64,000 bases of DNA from Luteimonas huabeiensis HB2 (GCF_000559025.1 NZ_JAAN01000032.1:47391-111390), one strand, 5' to 3'; positions 8,613 to 19,694 are shown, counted from the first letter of the stretch. A program made the numbers and translations. Notes: a model not told the origin generated them from the sequence alone.

Positions 8613-8999
8613 ACGCGACGGGCGTTCCGGAAGCGCGAGCGCGTACCTAAGGCGTATCGACATTCGACCTGCAGCCGAATGCAGCCGAAGCCATCGCTTC
8701 TCCACAGGCGGGACCACATCGTCCCTTCTCCCGCAGCGGGTGCATGCCATCCCTTCTCCCGCAAGTGGGCCCATGCCGTTCCTTCTCGCGTGCCCCCATC
8801 CGCCTTCGGCACCTTCCCCCGCTCGCGGGGGAAGGAAAAACAAAGTGCTCCCCGCTTGCGGGGAAGGGAAAACAGCGTGCTCCCCGCTTGCGGGGGAAGG
8901 GAAAACAGCGTGCTCCCCGCTCGCGGGGGAAGGAAAAAACAGGATGGCCCCCGCTCGCGGTGAGAGGCAGGGGCTTTCCCACGCTGAAATCGATACGAC
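8613..8999. other. Non-coding gap between convergent genes, largely repeats
   Basis: This 387-base gap separates the convergent HTH-citrate synthase and prpE. Its right half is the tandem palindromic array annotated separately. The left half carries degenerate copies of the same motif (TTCTCCCGCAGCGGG and TTCTCCCGCAAGTGGG near 8735-8770). No gene is supported: the open frames here are repeats read as protein. Confidence 0.7.
8812..8960. repeat. Tandem palindromic repeat array, period about 33 bp
   Basis: Begins with a perfect palindrome (arms CCTTCCCCC and GGGGGAAGG, 8812-8835). Units then start with TGCTCCCCGC at 8846, 8878 and 8911, with a diverged unit at 8945, giving spacings of 32, 33 and 34. 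Each unit is a stem of CCCCGC/GCGGGG around TT or TC, followed by an A-rich AAAACAGCG linker. There are no unique spacers, so it is not a CRISPR. The same unit recurs in inverse orientation at 63922-64000. It resembles REP-type palindromes of this family of bacteria. Confidence 0.85.
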
Positions 9000-10889
9000 C
9001 TAGCGCGCCACCAGCGCGCGCCGGATCTCATCCAGCGCGCCGGGGTCGTCCAGCGTGGACAGGTCGCCCGGATCCCGGCCTTCGGCGAGCGCCTGCAATG
9101 AGCGCCGCAGCAGCTTGCCCGAGCGGGTCTTGGGCAGCGCGCCCACCACGTGCACGCGCGCGGGCCGCGCCACCGCGCCCAGCGAGGCGTCCACCGCGCG
9201 CTGCATGTCGCGCGCGGCCTGCTCGCGTGCCGCGGCGTCGGCCCCGGGATCGCGCAGGGTGGCGAACACGATCGGCACCTGTCCCTTCAACTCGTCGGCC
9301 ACGCCGACCACCGCGGCCTCGGCGACCGCCGGGCACGACGACACCGCCTCCTCGATCTCGCGCGTGCCGAGCCGGTGGCCGGCGACGTTGATGACGTCGT
9401 CGGTGCGGCCGAGGATGAAGGTGTAGCCGTCCTCGTCGCGCACCGCCCAGTCCAGCGAGCTGTAGAGCAGTTCGTTGAAATGCGAGAAGTAGCTGTCGAG
9501 GAAGCGCCGGTCGTCGCGCCAGATCGTGCTCATGCAGCCCGGCGGCAACGGCGGTTCGATCACCAGCACGCCCTTCTCGTTCGGGCCGACGGTCTCGCCG
9601 CTGCCCTCGCGCACCACCTTCATCCGGTAGCCCAGGTTGGGGAAGCCGGGCGAGCCGAACCGCACCGGCTTCATGTCCAGCCCCGGCATCAGCGTCAGCG
9701 CGGGCCAGCCGGTCTCGGTCTGCCAATAGTTGTCGATCACCGGCTTGCCCAGCGCAGCGGAGATCCACCGCGCGGTGGGCTCGTCGAGCGGCTCCCCGGC
9801 CAGAAACAGGTATTCCAGCTTCGACAGGTCGCGCTCGCGCAGGTAGGACACGTCGTGCTTCTTCAGCACGCGGATCGCGGTGGGGGAGGAGAACAACGTG
9901 CCCACGCCGTAGCGCTCGCACAGCGACCACCAGATGCCCGGATCCGGGTTCACCGGCAGCCCCTCGTACAGCAGCGAGGTACAGCCGCCGATCAGCGGCC
10001 CGTAGACGTTGTAGGAATGGCCCACCGCCCAGCCGACGTCGGAGGTCGAGAACATGACCTGGCCGGGCGCGCAGTCGAAGATGGTGCGCATGGACTGCGC
10101 CATCGCCACCGCGTAGCCGCCGACGTCGCGCTGCACGCCCTTCGGCTTGCCGGTGGTGCCGGAGGTATAGAGCAGGTAGCTGGGCTCGTTGGACTCCAGC
10201 CAGGCCACCGGTACCTCGGCCTCGCCCGTCTGCGCGCGCAGCTCGGCGTAGTCGACGTCGCGCCCGGCCACGCGCGGCTCGGCCGGGTCGAGCCCGCGCG
10301 AGACGATCAATACGTGCGGCGGCGGCGACTTCGCCCGCGCGCAGGCCTCGTCGACCAGCGGCTTGTACGGAATGATCCGGCCACCGCGGCTGCCGGCATC
10401 GGCGCAGACCAGCAGCTTCGGCTCGGCGTCGTCGATGCGCAGCGCGAGGTTGTGCGCGGCGAAGCCGCCGAACACCACCGAGTGGATCGCGCCGATGCGC
10501 GCGCAGGCCAGCATTGCGAACACCGCCTCGGCCATGTTCGGCATGTAGATCACCACGCGGTCGCCGCGCCCCACGTCCAGCCGCAGCAGTGCGGCGGCGA
10601 AGGCGTTCACCTCGCGATGCAGCTGACGGTAGGTGATCTCGCGCGTCGCGCCGGTCTCGGTGGACACGGCCACCAGCGCGAGCTGGTCGCCGCGCGCCTG
10701 CAGGTGACGATCGACGGCGTTGTAGCAGAGATTGGTCTCGCCGCCGACGAACCACTTGCGCAACGGCGGGTTGGAGTCGTCGAGGATCCGCTCCGGCGGG
10801 CGGTGCCAGTGGATGGCGCGGGCCTCCTCCGCCCAGAACGCCTCCGGCTGCTCGATCGAGCGCCGGTAGACCTCTTCGTAGGTACTCAT
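9000..10889 (-). CDS. prpE: Propionyl-CoA synthetase
   Basis: 629 residues of the acyl-adenylate-forming family. The AMP-binding P-loop YTSGTTGKPKGVQRDVGGYA lies near residues 241-260; the GVQRD(T/V)GGYAVA extension and SDVGWAVGHSYNVYGPLI are typical of PrpE rather than Acs. C-terminal GRTDDVINVAGHRLGT and the adenylation lysine in LPKTRSGKLLRR are intact. It activates propionate to propionyl-CoA, feeding PrpC. Convergent with the HTH-citrate synthase, so not in the prpBC transcript. ATG 10889 is the family start; the frame is open further upstream without conserved sequence. Confidence 0.94.
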   Translation of the reverse strand: MSTYEEVYRRSIEQPEAFWAEEARAIHWHRPPERILDDSNPPLRKWFVGGETNLCYNAVDRHLQARGDQLALVAVSTETGATREITYRQLHREVNAFAAALLRLDVGRGDRVVIYMPNMAEAVFAMLACARIGAIHSVVFGGFAAHNLALRIDDAEPKLLVCADAGSRGGRIIPYKPLVDEACARAKSPPPHVLIVSRGLDPAEPRVAGRDVDYAELRAQTGEAEVPVAWLESNEPSYLLYTSGTTGKPKGVQRDVGGYAVAMAQSMRTIFDCAPGQVMFSTSDVGWAVGHSYNVYGPLIGGCTSLLYEGLPVNPDPGIWWSLCERYGVGTLFSSPTAIRVLKKHDVSYLRERDLSKLEYLFLAGEPLDEPTARWISAALGKPVIDNYWQTETGWPALTLMPGLDMKPVRFGSPGFPNLGYRMKVVREGSGETVGPNEKGVLVIEPPLPPGCMSTIWRDDRRFLDSYFSHFNELLYSSLDWAVRDEDGYTFILGRTDDVINVAGHRLGTREIEEAVSSCPAVAEAAVVGVADELKGQVPIVFATLRDPGADAAAREQAARDMQRAVDASLGAVARPARVHVVGALPKTRSGKLLRRSLQALAEGRDPGDLSTLDDPGALDEIRRALVAR

Positions 10890-10978
10890 GCGGCCGCCTC
10901 CGAGGAACCGCATCCGAGCATAGCGCCGGGCCCGCGCGCCGCCCCTGCGACCTTGGTCGTAGCCCGGAAAGCGCGAAC

Positions 10979-11121
10979 GGGGATGGAACGCGTTCCAATC
11001 CCCCGCCTCGAAGCGCCGGCGCCCCCGGCGAAGTCCCCTCGGGTCGAGGGCGCGCCAACGGCGCAGGGGCGTGGAGAGCGAGCACGCCGGCCCCACGGTC
11101 CGCGCAACGAACCGTGGGGCC
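10979..11121 (-). terminator. Stem-loops downstream of mdh
   Basis: Downstream of mdh on the minus strand an 11-bp perfect stem (11089-11099 with 11111-11121, arms GGCCCCACGGT and ACCGTGGGGCC) is followed by a second palindrome centred on GGAACGCGTTCC (10985-10996) with flanking GGGGAT and ATCCCC. Neither has a T run, so intrinsic termination is only possible, and an RNA 3'-end stabilising role is equally likely. Confidence 0.45.
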
Positions 11122-11140
11122 TGCGTGCGGAGCGAGAAGG

Positions 11141-12127
11141 CTACCCCAGCAAATGCGCCACGCCGCCGCGCTCTTCCTCGAGCTCGGCAAGGGTCTTGTC
11201 GATCGCCTTCTGGCTGAAGTCGTCGATCGGCAGATCCTTGACGATGGTGTACTCGCCGTCCTTCGTCACCACCGGGAAGCCGAAGATCACGCCTTCCGGG
11301 ATGCCATAGCTGCCGTCGGACGGCACGCCCATGGTCACCCACTTGCCGTCGCTGCCCAGCACCCAGTCGCGGACGTGGTCGATGGCGGCGTTGGCGGCGG
11401 ACGCTGCCGAGGACAGTCCGCGCGCTTCGATGATCGCCGCGCCGCGCTTGCCGACCTGCGGGATGAAGACCTCGGCGTTCCACGCCTCGTCGCCGATCCT
11501 GTCCTTGAGCGAGGCGCCGCCGACGGTAGCGAAGCGGTAGTCGGGGTACATCGTCGGGCTGTGGTTGCCCCACACGATCAGCTTCTCGATCTCGCCCACC
11601 GGCACGCCGGCCTTGTTCGCCAGCTGGCTCAGCGCGCGGTTGTGGTCCAGGCGCAGCATGGCGGTGAAGTTCTTCGCCGGCAGGTCGGGCGCGGACTTCA
11701 TCGCGATGTAGGCGTTGGTGTTGGCCGGATTGCCGACCACCAGCACCTTGACGTCGCGCGAGGCGACCTTGTTCAGCGCCGCGCCCTGGGCGGTGAAGAT
11801 CTTGGCGTTCTCCAGCAGCAGGTCCTTGCGCTCCATGCCCGGGCCGCGCGGGCGCGCGCCGACCAGCAGGGCGATGTCGGCGTCCTTGAACGCCACTTCC
11901 GGATCGTCGGTGCCGATCACGCCGGCCAGCAGCGGGAACGCGCAGTCCTCCAGCTCCATGATCACGCCCTTCAGCGCGGCCTGGGCCTTCTCCATCGGCA
12001 GCTCCAGCAGCTGCAGCACGACCGGCTGGTCCTTGCCGAGCATCTCGCCCGAGGCGATGCGGAACAGCAGGGCGTAGCCGATCTGGCCGGCGGCACCGGT
12101 GACGGCGACTCGGACGGGGGTCTTCAT
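11141..12127 (-). CDS. mdh: Malate dehydrogenase
   Basis: 328 residues, NAD-dependent TCA-cycle enzyme oxidising malate to oxaloacetate. The dinucleotide-binding loop [17 protein letters not shown] is near residues 9-25; the substrate arginine loop is [14 protein letters not shown], followed by [11 protein letters not shown]. The catalytic His lies in [12 protein letters not shown]. The length and this signature place it in the cytosolic-type MDH group common in beta- and Xanthomonad gammaproteobacteria. The gene starts 44 bases downstream of the thioredoxin-fold gene on the same strand, with AGAGGA as its ribosome site. Oxaloacetate is also the co-substrate of PrpC. Confidence 0.97.
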   Translation of the reverse strand: MKTPVRVAVTGAAGQIGYALLFRIASGEMLGKDQPVVLQLLELPMEKAQAALKGVIMELEDCAFPLLAGVIGTDDPEVAFKDADIALLVGARPRGPGMERKDLLLENAKIFTAQGAALNKVASRDVKVLVVGNPANTNAYIAMKSAPDLPAKNFTAMLRLDHNRALSQLANKAGVPVGEIEKLIVWGNHSPTMYPDYRFATVGGASLKDRIGDEAWNAEVFIPQVGKRGAAIIEARGLSSAASAANAAIDHVRDWVLGSDGKWVTMGVPSDGSYGIPEGVIFGFPVVTKDGEYTIVKDLPIDDFSQKAIDKTLAELEEERGGVAHLLG

Positions 12128-12170
12128 TCGGTGGATCCTCTCGTTGCTGGGTGGGGAACGGCGCGCGCGT

Positions 12171-12527
12171 TCAGTAGACGCGGTAGCCGAGCGGGGTCAG
12201 CCGGCGGTCGAGCGCGGCGGTGTCGTAGCCGCGCACCACGTCCTGGCCGATGACGGTGACCGGCACCCCGCGCGCGCCCAGGGCGCGCATGGCGCGGTCG
12301 CCGTCGGGGGTGTCGATGTCGAGCACCCGATAGCGCACGCCGGCGCGCTCGAAGTCCCGTTGCTGCCTGCGGCAATAGCCGCACCAGTCGGCGGCCAGCA
12401 TCACGATGCGGTCGTCGCCGGTGGCGGTACGGGGATCGTCGGGATGCAGCGCGGGCGCGGCCTCGCCGTGGAAATGGAACCAGGCGCCGGCGGCGCAGAG
12501 CGTCAGCAGGAGCAGCGCCCAGCGCAC
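12171..12527 (-). CDS. Glutaredoxin/thioredoxin-fold protein with membrane anchor or signal peptide
   Basis: 118 residues. Residues 1-15 ([16 protein letters not shown]) form a hydrophobic export signal or anchor. A CGYC redox motif (Cys49 and Cys52, in [17 protein letters not shown]) is followed by [22 protein letters not shown], containing the cis-Pro of thioredoxin folds. The layout is glutaredoxin-like and suggests a periplasmic thiol-disulfide role (inference). The start is GTG at 12527 with only a weak upstream ribosome site. A minus-strand TAGAAT hexamer (12668-12673) upstream could be its -10. Confidence 0.8.
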   Translation of the reverse strand: MRWALLLLTLCAAGAWFHFHGEAAPALHPDDPRTATGDDRIVMLAADWCGYCRRQQRDFERAGVRYRVLDIDTPDGDRAMRALGARGVPVTVIGQDVVRGYDTAALDRRLTPLGYRVY

Positions 12528-12677
12528 GATTCAGGCCCTGCCGACGACGGCACCGGTCGCGCCGGGGCGGGCGCGTACGCGTGAGGCGGTCGGTGGACGG
12601 GATGGGCGCATCGACGCTCGTGCTGGGTCCGGGCGGGCTCCGCGAGCGAGGCTGCGCGGAGCCCGCGATTCTAGCAT

Positions 12678-12707
12678 CCGCCCGGCGCGCCGCCGCACGC
12701 CGGGCGG
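12678..12707 (-). terminator. Stem-loop after the cyclophilin gene
   Basis: CCGCCCGGCG (12678-12687) pairs perfectly with CGCCGGGCGG (12698-12707) across a ten-base loop, eight bases past the cyclophilin stop on the minus strand. No T tract follows, so strength as an intrinsic terminator is uncertain. It sits immediately before the possible -10 (12668-12673) of the next gene. Confidence 0.5.
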
Positions 12708-12714
12708 GGCGGTC

Positions 12715-13209
12715 TCAGGCGGCCAGGATCTTGTTCCACTCCGCCACGCGGTCGGCCTTCGCGGCCAGCGCGGCGTCGGCGTCGCCCTCGATCTTCACGG
12801 ACTTGATCGTATCGCCCTGCTTGACCGCGTCCACCACCTCCAGGCCCTCGGTCACCTTGCCGAAGACGGTGTGCTTGCCGTCGAGCCAGTCGGTCTTGAT
12901 GTGGGTGATGAAGAACTGGCTGCCGTTGGTGTTCGGACCCGCGTTGGCCATCGACAGCACGCCGCGCTCGTGCTTGACGCCGTTGTCGGTCTCGTCCTCG
13001 AAGCGGTAGCCGGGACCGCCGCGGCCGGAGCCTTCCGGGCAGCCGCCCTGGATCATGAAGTCGGCGATGACGCGGTGGAAGCTCAGCCCGTCGTAGAAGC
13101 CGCGCTTGGCCAGGTTGACGAAGTTGGCCACCGTCAGCGGGGCCTTGTCGGGCAGGAGCTCGACGCGGATCTGGCCACGGTCGGTGTCGAAAACGGCGTT
13201 CAGGGACAT
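12715..13209 (-). CDS. ppiB: Cyclophilin-type peptidyl-prolyl cis-trans isomerase (cytosolic PpiB)
   Basis: 164 residues, no signal peptide, so the cytoplasmic form. Active-site segments are intact: [13 protein letters not shown] (catalytic Arg), [20 protein letters not shown] and [12 protein letters not shown]. It accelerates proline isomerisation in folding proteins. The start at ATG 13209 gives the canonical [19 protein letters not shown]-terminus; the longer open frame upstream is unlikely because it crosses the typA promoter region. Divergent from typA. Confidence 0.94.
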   Translation of the reverse strand: MSLNAVFDTDRGQIRVELLPDKAPLTVANFVNLAKRGFYDGLSFHRVIADFMIQGGCPEGSGRGGPGYRFEDETDNGVKHERGVLSMANAGPNTNGSQFFITHIKTDWLDGKHTVFGKVTEGLEVVDAVKQGDTIKSVKIEGDADAALAAKADRVAEWNKILAA

Positions 13210-13307
13210 GCGGTTGCCTCGGGGCTCGGATGAATGGGAAGACATGCGGCCGCCGGCGGGGGAATCAACCGCCGACCGCCGCGCCGCATTGCGGCGGCGC
13301 AACACGC

Positions 13308-13313
13308 TACAAT
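13308..13313 (+). promoter_or_regulatory. Possible -10 box of typA
   Basis: TACAAT lies 70 bases before the typA ATG in an otherwise GC-rich leader. The nearest TTGCGG is only 13 bases upstream, too close for a normal -35, so only the -10 is suggested. Confidence 0.35.
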
Positions 13314-13382
13314 ACGCCCTTATCCGCCTCCCACCGTCGCGCCCCGCCCCAGCCCGGCGCGCCCTTGCCCGTGCCCGCTCCC

Positions 13383-15233
13383 ATGCCCTCATCCATCGAA
13401 CGCCTGCGCAACATCGCCATCGTCGCCCACGTCGACCACGGCAAGACCACCCTCGTCGACCAGCTGCTCAAGCAGTCCGGCACCCTCAGCGAGCGTGCCG
13501 CCGTCCCCGACCGGGTGATGGACAGCAACGACCTCGAGAAGGAGCGCGGGATCACCATCCTGTCGAAGAACACCGCGATCCGCTGGACCGATCCGGCCGG
13601 CGAGACCTGGCGCATCAACATCGTCGATACGCCCGGCCACGCCGACTTCGGCGGCGAGGTGGAGCGCGTGCTGTCGATGGTGGACTCGGTGCTGATCCTG
13701 GTGGACGCGATGGACGGCCCGATGCCGCAGACGCGCTTCGTCACCCAGAAGGCGTTCGCGATGGGCTTCAAGCCGATCGTGGTGGTCAACAAGGTCGATC
13801 GCCCCGGCGCGCGGCCGAGCTGGGTGCTGGACCAGACCTTCGACCTGTTCGACCGCCTGGGCGCCAACGACGACCAGCTCGACTTCCACACCGTCTACGC
13901 CTCCGGCCTGCAGGGCTACGCCGGCCTCACCGAGGACGTGCGCCAGGGCGACATGACGCCGCTGTTCCAGGCCATCACCCAGCACGTGCCGGCGCCGCCG
14001 GTCGATCCCGACGGCCCGTTCCAGATGCGCGTGACCTCGCTGGACTACAACAGCTACGTCGGCATCATCGGCGTGGGCCGCATCCAGCGCGGCAAGGTCA
14101 AGACCAACCAGCAGGTCGTGGTGATCGACCGCGAGGGCAAGACCCGCAACGCCAAGGTGCTGCAGGTGCTCGGCTTCATGGGCCTGGAGCGGGTGGAGGT
14201 GCCGGAGGCCCAGGCCGGCGACATCATCGCCTTCTCCGGCATCGAGGGCATCGGCATTTCCGACACCCTGTGCGATCCGTCGGCGGTCGAGCAGTTGCCG
14301 GTGCTGGCGGTGGACGAGCCGACCATCTCGATGACCTTCCAGGTCAACGACTCGCCCTTCGCCGGCGTCAAGGAGCGCTCCGGCGGCAAGTTCCTGACCT
14401 CGCGCCAGCTGCGCGACCGCCTGATCCGCGAGACCCAGCACAACGTCGCGCTGAAGGTGGAGGACACCGCCGATGCCGACAAGTTCAAGGTCTCCGGCCG
14501 CGGCGAGCTGCACCTGTCGATCCTGATCGAGACCATGCGCCGCGAGGGCTACGAGCTGGCCGTATCGCGCCCGGAAGTCATCGTGCGCGAGATCGACGGC
14601 GTGCTGCAGGAGCCCTACGAGTCGCTGGTGGTGGACCTGGAGGAGCAGTACCAGGGCGGCGTGATGGGCCGCCTGGGCGAGCGCAAGGCGATCCTGCAGA
14701 GCATGGAGCCCGACGGGAAGGGCCGCGTGCGCCTGGAGTTCATCATCCCGGCGCGCGGACTGATCGGCTTCCAGACCGAGTTCCGCACCCTGACCGCCGG
14801 CACCGGGCTGATGTTCCACGTGTTCGACCATTACGGCCCGAAGGCCGACGGCGACATCGGCCAGCGCATCAACGGCGTGCTGATCTCCAACGGCACCGGC
14901 ACCTCGCCGGCCTACGCGCAGATCGCCATGCAGGAGCGCGGCCGGCTGTTCATCGAGCCGGGCGAGGAGATCTACGAGGGCCAGATCGTCGGCATCAACG
15001 CCAAGGACAACGACCTCACCGTCAACGCGCTGCGCGGCAAGCAGCTCACCAACTTCCGCGCCGCGGGCAAGGACCAGGACGAGGGCCTGATCCCGCCGAT
15101 CAAGCTGTCGCTGGAGCAGGCGCTGGAGTTCATCGACGACGACGAGCTGGTCGAGGTCACGCCGAAGCAGATCCGGCTGCGCAAGAAGCTGCGCACCGAG
15201 ACCGACCGCAAGCGCGCGGGCCGCGCCGCCTGA
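13383..15233 (+). CDS. typA: Translational GTPase TypA/BipA
   Basis: 616 residues, the family length. The GTPase domain begins at once: [20 protein letters not shown] (P-loop), [14 protein letters not shown] (switch I), [20 protein letters not shown] (switch II) and [11 protein letters not shown]-like domains follow, then the BipA-specific C-terminus. It binds 70S ribosomes and helps 50S assembly and stress adaptation, especially in the cold. ATG 13383 is the first in-frame ATG before the P-loop; relatives start [11 protein letters not shown]. Followed 14 bases later by thpR. Confidence 0.96.
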   Translation: MPSSIERLRNIAIVAHVDHGKTTLVDQLLKQSGTLSERAAVPDRVMDSNDLEKERGITILSKNTAIRWTDPAGETWRINIVDTPGHADFGGEVERVLSMVDSVLILVDAMDGPMPQTRFVTQKAFAMGFKPIVVVNKVDRPGARPSWVLDQTFDLFDRLGANDDQLDFHTVYASGLQGYAGLTEDVRQGDMTPLFQAITQHVPAPPVDPDGPFQMRVTSLDYNSYVGIIGVGRIQRGKVKTNQQVVVIDREGKTRNAKVLQVLGFMGLERVEVPEAQAGDIIAFSGIEGIGISDTLCDPSAVEQLPVLAVDEPTISMTFQVNDSPFAGVKERSGGKFLTSRQLRDRLIRETQHNVALKVEDTADADKFKVSGRGELHLSILIETMRREGYELAVSRPEVIVREIDGVLQEPYESLVVDLEEQYQGGVMGRLGERKAILQSMEPDGKGRVRLEFIIPARGLIGFQTEFRTLTAGTGLMFHVFDHYGPKADGDIGQRINGVLISNGTGTSPAYAQIAMQERGRLFIEPGEEIYEGQIVGINAKDNDLTVNALRGKQLTNFRAAGKDQDEGLIPPIKLSLEQALEFIDDDELVEVTPKQIRLRKKLRTETDRKRAGRAA

Positions 15234-15247
15234 GCCGGCGGCCGGCG

Positions 15248-15826
15248 GTGAGCGTCTTCGTCGCCTGGATCCCCGACGAGGAGGCGCTGGACGCCCTCGA
15301 TGCCCTGTGCGCGGCGCTGCCGGCCGCGCTGCCCGGATTGCGCGGCCTGGCCTGGCGCCGCCGCGCGCAGTTCCACATGACCCTGCGCTATCTGGCCGAG
15401 GGCCTGCCGGACGATCCGGCGCCGCTGCTGGCGGCGCTGAGCGAGACGGCGGCGCGACGGCCGCGGCTGACGCTGCGCTTCGATCGCGTGGAAGCCTGGC
15501 CGGGCGCCCGCGCGCTGGTGGCGCGCACCGCGCCCGACGACGCGCTGGCCGGGCTGTTCGCGGCGCTGGAGCGCGCGGCGGTGGCCTGCGGCCACGCGCC
15601 GGAACCGCGCGCGCCGGCACCCCACGTCACCCTGGCCTACGCGGGGCCCGGCCAGCGCCTGGACGAGTTCTGCACGCCCGCGCCCGGCAGCCTGCCGCTG
15701 CCCTTCGACGCCTGTCTCGGCAGCCTGTCGCTGGCGCGCACCGCGCCCGGCCGCTACGAGATCCTGCAGTGGTGGCCGCTGCGCGACGCCGAGGACGGCG
15801 CCGCCGCCGGGCCGCGCCTGGAGTGA
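15248..15826 (+). CDS. thpR: RNA 2',3'-cyclic phosphodiesterase (2'-5' RNA ligase family)
   Basis: 192 residues of the 2H phosphoesterase family. Both HxTx catalytic motifs are present: FHMTLRYL near residue 45 and PHVTLAYAG near residue 130. These enzymes hydrolyse 2',3'-cyclic phosphates or ligate RNA with 2'-5' linkage; physiological substrates in bacteria are unclear. The start is GTG 15248, giving VSVFVAWIPD, 14 bases after the typA stop, so cotranscription with typA is likely. Confidence 0.85.
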   Translation: MSVFVAWIPDEEALDALDALCAALPAALPGLRGLAWRRRAQFHMTLRYLAEGLPDDPAPLLAALSETAARRPRLTLRFDRVEAWPGARALVARTAPDDALAGLFAALERAAVACGHAPEPRAPAPHVTLAYAGPGQRLDEFCTPAPGSLPLPFDACLGSLSLARTAPGRYEILQWWPLRDAEDGAAAGPRLE

Positions 15827-15830
15827 CCCC

Positions 15831-16322
15831 ATGCACGCCCCGCCCTCCACCGCCCGGCCCGAGGACGACGCGCCGCACCGCGCGCAGCTGCGCGCGGTGG
15901 CGGCGTTCGAGGCGGCCAAGGGCGCGACGGCGCTGCTGACCGCCGGCGGCCTGGCCTGGCTGGGCGCGCCGCAGCTGCAGCGGCTGGTCGAGGCCGCCGC
16001 CGCCCGCCTGGGCGCGCCGCTCGACGGCGGCCGCATCGCCTGGCTCGAGCGCGCGCTCAGCCCCGGCAACCTGCACCTGCTGCTGGCCGTGCTGGCGATC
16101 TACGCCGCGATGCGCTTCGTCGAGGCCTGGGGCCTGTGGCGCGCGCGCCGCTGGGCGTCGTGGCTGGGCTGCATCGGCGCCGCGCTCTACCTGCCGTTCG
16201 AGGTCGCCGAGCTGTGGCGCCACCCCGGCTGGCTGCCGGCGCTGGTGCTGGCGACCAACCTCGCCATCGTCTGGGTGCTGGGCCGCGACCTGGCCCGGCG
16301 CCGCCGGCAGCCGGCGCCGTAG
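15831..16322 (+). CDS. DUF2127-like integral membrane protein
   Basis: 163 residues. After a polar N-terminus come the segments AVAAFEAAKGATALLTAGGLAWLG, LHLLLAVLAIYAAMRFVEAWGLW, WASWLGCIGAALYLPFEVAEL and LPALVLATNLAIVWVLGRDL, giving four probable membrane helices. The AxxxFEAxKG start and YxxxRFVEAxGLW motif match the DUF2127 family, which has no assigned function. Start four bases after the thpR stop, so probably the last gene of a typA-thpR unit. Convergent with the MscS-type gene across 30 bases. Confidence 0.8.
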   Translation: MHAPPSTARPEDDAPHRAQLRAVAAFEAAKGATALLTAGGLAWLGAPQLQRLVEAAAARLGAPLDGGRIAWLERALSPGNLHLLLAVLAIYAAMRFVEAWGLWRARRWASWLGCIGAALYLPFEVAELWRHPGWLPALVLATNLAIVWVLGRDLARRRRQPAP

Positions 16323-16352
16323 CCCGCGACCGCGGGACGCGGCCATCCGCCG

Positions 16353-17456
16353 CTACGAGGAGGAGGCCGCCTCGGGCGTGCGCGGCTCGCGTTGCGCACC
16401 CTGCAGCGCGAATGCGCCGTCGAGCGTGGCGCGCATGCGCGGCAGCGCCTGCGGCTGCTCGCGGCGCAGGTAGTCCAGCATGCGCTCGCGCACCGCCGCG
16501 CGCAGGTCGTAGTCGTCGCCCGAGTTGCGCGCGCTCACCAGCAGGCGCACCTTCATCGCCTCGGCGGCGATGTCCTCCACGTGCACCACGCACACCCGCC
16601 CGTCCCAGCGCGGGTCCGACTCGCAGATCCGCCGCAGTTCCGCGCGTACCGCCTCCAGCGGCGCGCCGTGGTCCAGCCACAGGAAGACCGGGCCCAGGAT
16701 CTCGGCGCTGCGCCGGGTCCAGTTCTGGAACGGGTTCTCGATGAACCACTGCAGCGGCACCACCAGCCGGCGCTGGTCCCAGATCGCGACCACCACATAG
16801 GCGCTGGTGATCTCCTCGATCCGCCCCCATTCGCCGTCCACGATCACCACGTCGTCCAGGCGGATCGGCTGGGTGATGGCGATCTGCAGCCCGGCGATCA
16901 GGTTGCCGAACACCGGCTTGGCGGCGAAGCCCGCGACCACCCCCACCAGGCCCGCCGAGGCCAGCAGCGTGGCGCCGACCTGCCGGATCGCCGGAAAGGT
17001 CATCAGGATGATCGAAAGGCCGAACAGCAGGATCGCGATCTGGATCGCACGGCCGATGACGCGGGTCTGCGTCTGCACCCGCCGCGCGTGCAGGTTGTCG
17101 GCCACGTCCACCGGGTTGCGCGCGACGATCCGCGCTTCCATCGCGCCTACCGCGCGCATGAAGGCCCAGGTCAGGCAGGCCAGCCCCCCCACGCCCAGCA
17201 GGTGCTGGATGCGCGCGATCCACAGCGCCGGCAACGGCGTGGCGTTGACCGCGAGGCTCAGGAAGAACAACGGCAATGCGAACGCGGCGGGCACCGCGAC
17301 CGCGGCGATGATCAACGCCCACGCGCGGCCGCCTGCGCGTCCGCGGGCGCGCTTCGCGGCCAGCAGCACCAGCCGGCGTACGACGAAACCGATCAGCAGG
17401 GCGACCGCGAGCGGCCAGACGGTGGCGGAGACCAGTGACCAGTCGATCGAGGTCAT
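16353..17456 (-). CDS. MscS-family mechanosensitive ion channel
   Basis: 367 residues. Four or so N-terminal membrane helices precede the conserved pore-lining segment and beta domain: QVGATLLASAGLVGVVAGFA (TM3 with Gly/Ala packing), AKPVFGNLIAGLQIAITQPIR, then LDDVVIVDGEWGRIEEITSAYVVV, characteristic of MscS. The C-terminal cytoplasmic domain ends in a disordered tail. It releases solutes on hypo-osmotic shock. ATG 17456 places MTSIDWSLVS just before the first helix; a longer frame adds non-conserved residues. Confidence 0.9.
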   Translation of the reverse strand: MTSIDWSLVSATVWPLAVALLIGFVVRRLVLLAAKRARGRAGGRAWALIIAAVAVPAAFALPLFFLSLAVNATPLPALWIARIQHLLGVGGLACLTWAFMRAVGAMEARIVARNPVDVADNLHARRVQTQTRVIGRAIQIAILLFGLSIILMTFPAIRQVGATLLASAGLVGVVAGFAAKPVFGNLIAGLQIAITQPIRLDDVVIVDGEWGRIEEITSAYVVVAIWDQRRLVVPLQWFIENPFQNWTRRSAEILGPVFLWLDHGAPLEAVRAELRRICESDPRWDGRVCVVHVEDIAAEAMKVRLLVSARNSGDDYDLRAAVRERMLDYLRREQPQALPRMRATLDGAFALQGAQREPRTPEAASSS

Positions 17457-17564
17457 GCGGGAGTGTCCGGATGCGGGCTCCCGCCCCATGCTGCGATGCC
17501 GCGCGTCCACGCGCGGTGGAGGCCCGCGGTTCGCGGCCCGTCCGAGCGTCCCGGGTCCGCGCCG

Positions 17565-18959
<1,395 letters not shown>

Positions 18960-19053
18960 GGAGGCGTTCCTCGTTCCCGGGGCTCCGGAAGGACGCCCAT
19001 CATGCCAGAGTGCTGCGATGCGTCAATTTCGCCTGCAACGATCTCCGCGGGAT

Positions 19054-19575
19054 TCAGCCGGCGGCCGGCGCCCGCGGGCGGGCGAACGCGGCGTGCAGCG
19101 CCCAGGCCGCCAGCAGCACGAACCACAGCAGGCTCCAGGCCGGCATCGACAGGCCGAGGAAGGTCCAGTCGACCAGGCCGCAATCGCCGCTGCCGCTCAT
19201 CACCCGCCGGATCAGGTTGCCGGTGGACAGCGTCTCGCGCAGGAACTCGTACGGCGGCCCGCAGGCGGGGATCTCGGGAGGGTTGAGCTGCAGCCAGGTA
19301 TGGCGTCCGGCGATCGCCATGCCCACGCCGGCCGCGGCGAGCGCCAGCACGCCCCAGAGCCGGCGTCCGAGCGGCCGCGTCGGCGCGTGCAGGCCGCCGA
19401 CCAGCAGCACCGCGCCGAGCCCGGCGAAGGCGAAACGCTGGAAGATGCACAGCGGGCAGGGCTCCAGGCCCCACTGCAGCTGGCTGTAGATCGCGAAGCC
19501 GATCAGCGCGAAGCAGATCGCGGCGCCGGCGAGGAAGCGGGCCCGGAACGACCAGGCGAAAGGATTCATGCGCAT
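19054..19575 (-). CDS. dsbB: Disulfide bond formation protein B
   Basis: 173 residues with four membrane helices. Two periplasmic cysteine pairs are visible: Cys40-Cys43 in EPCPLCIFQR and Cys105/Cys132 in the second loop (PACGPP and GSGDCG). DsbB reoxidises DsbA and passes electrons to quinones in the inner membrane. Two ATGs six bases apart (19575, 19569) could start it; the first is given. Next to the end of the ribosomal block, separated from rplQ by a terminator-like stem. Confidence 0.95.
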   Translation of the reverse strand: MRMNPFAWSFRARFLAGAAICFALIGFAIYSQLQWGLEPCPLCIFQRFAFAGLGAVLLVGGLHAPTRPLGRRLWGVLALAAAGVGMAIAGRHTWLQLNPPEIPACGPPYEFLRETLSTGNLIRRVMSGSGDCGLVDWTFLGLSMPAWSLLWFVLLAAWALHAAFARPRAPAAG

Positions 19576-19694
19576 TGCGGGCCTGTACGGGCGGGTGCGG
19601 CGCGCAGGGCGCGGGGCCGCGGAACGCAGGCAACATAGCAAAAAGCGCACGGTCCGCACATGCGGCCGTGCCGCGCGTGGCGGCGGAAACGAAG

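Noticed and set aside
8812..8960. Regular short repeats resembling a CRISPR array
   Set aside because: Units are contiguous palindromes with a constant linker; there are no unique spacers and no cas genes nearby.
16323..16336. Short CCCGCG/CGCGGG stem between convergent genes as a bidirectional terminator
   Set aside because: Loop is only two bases and no T tract is present on either strand; too weak to list.
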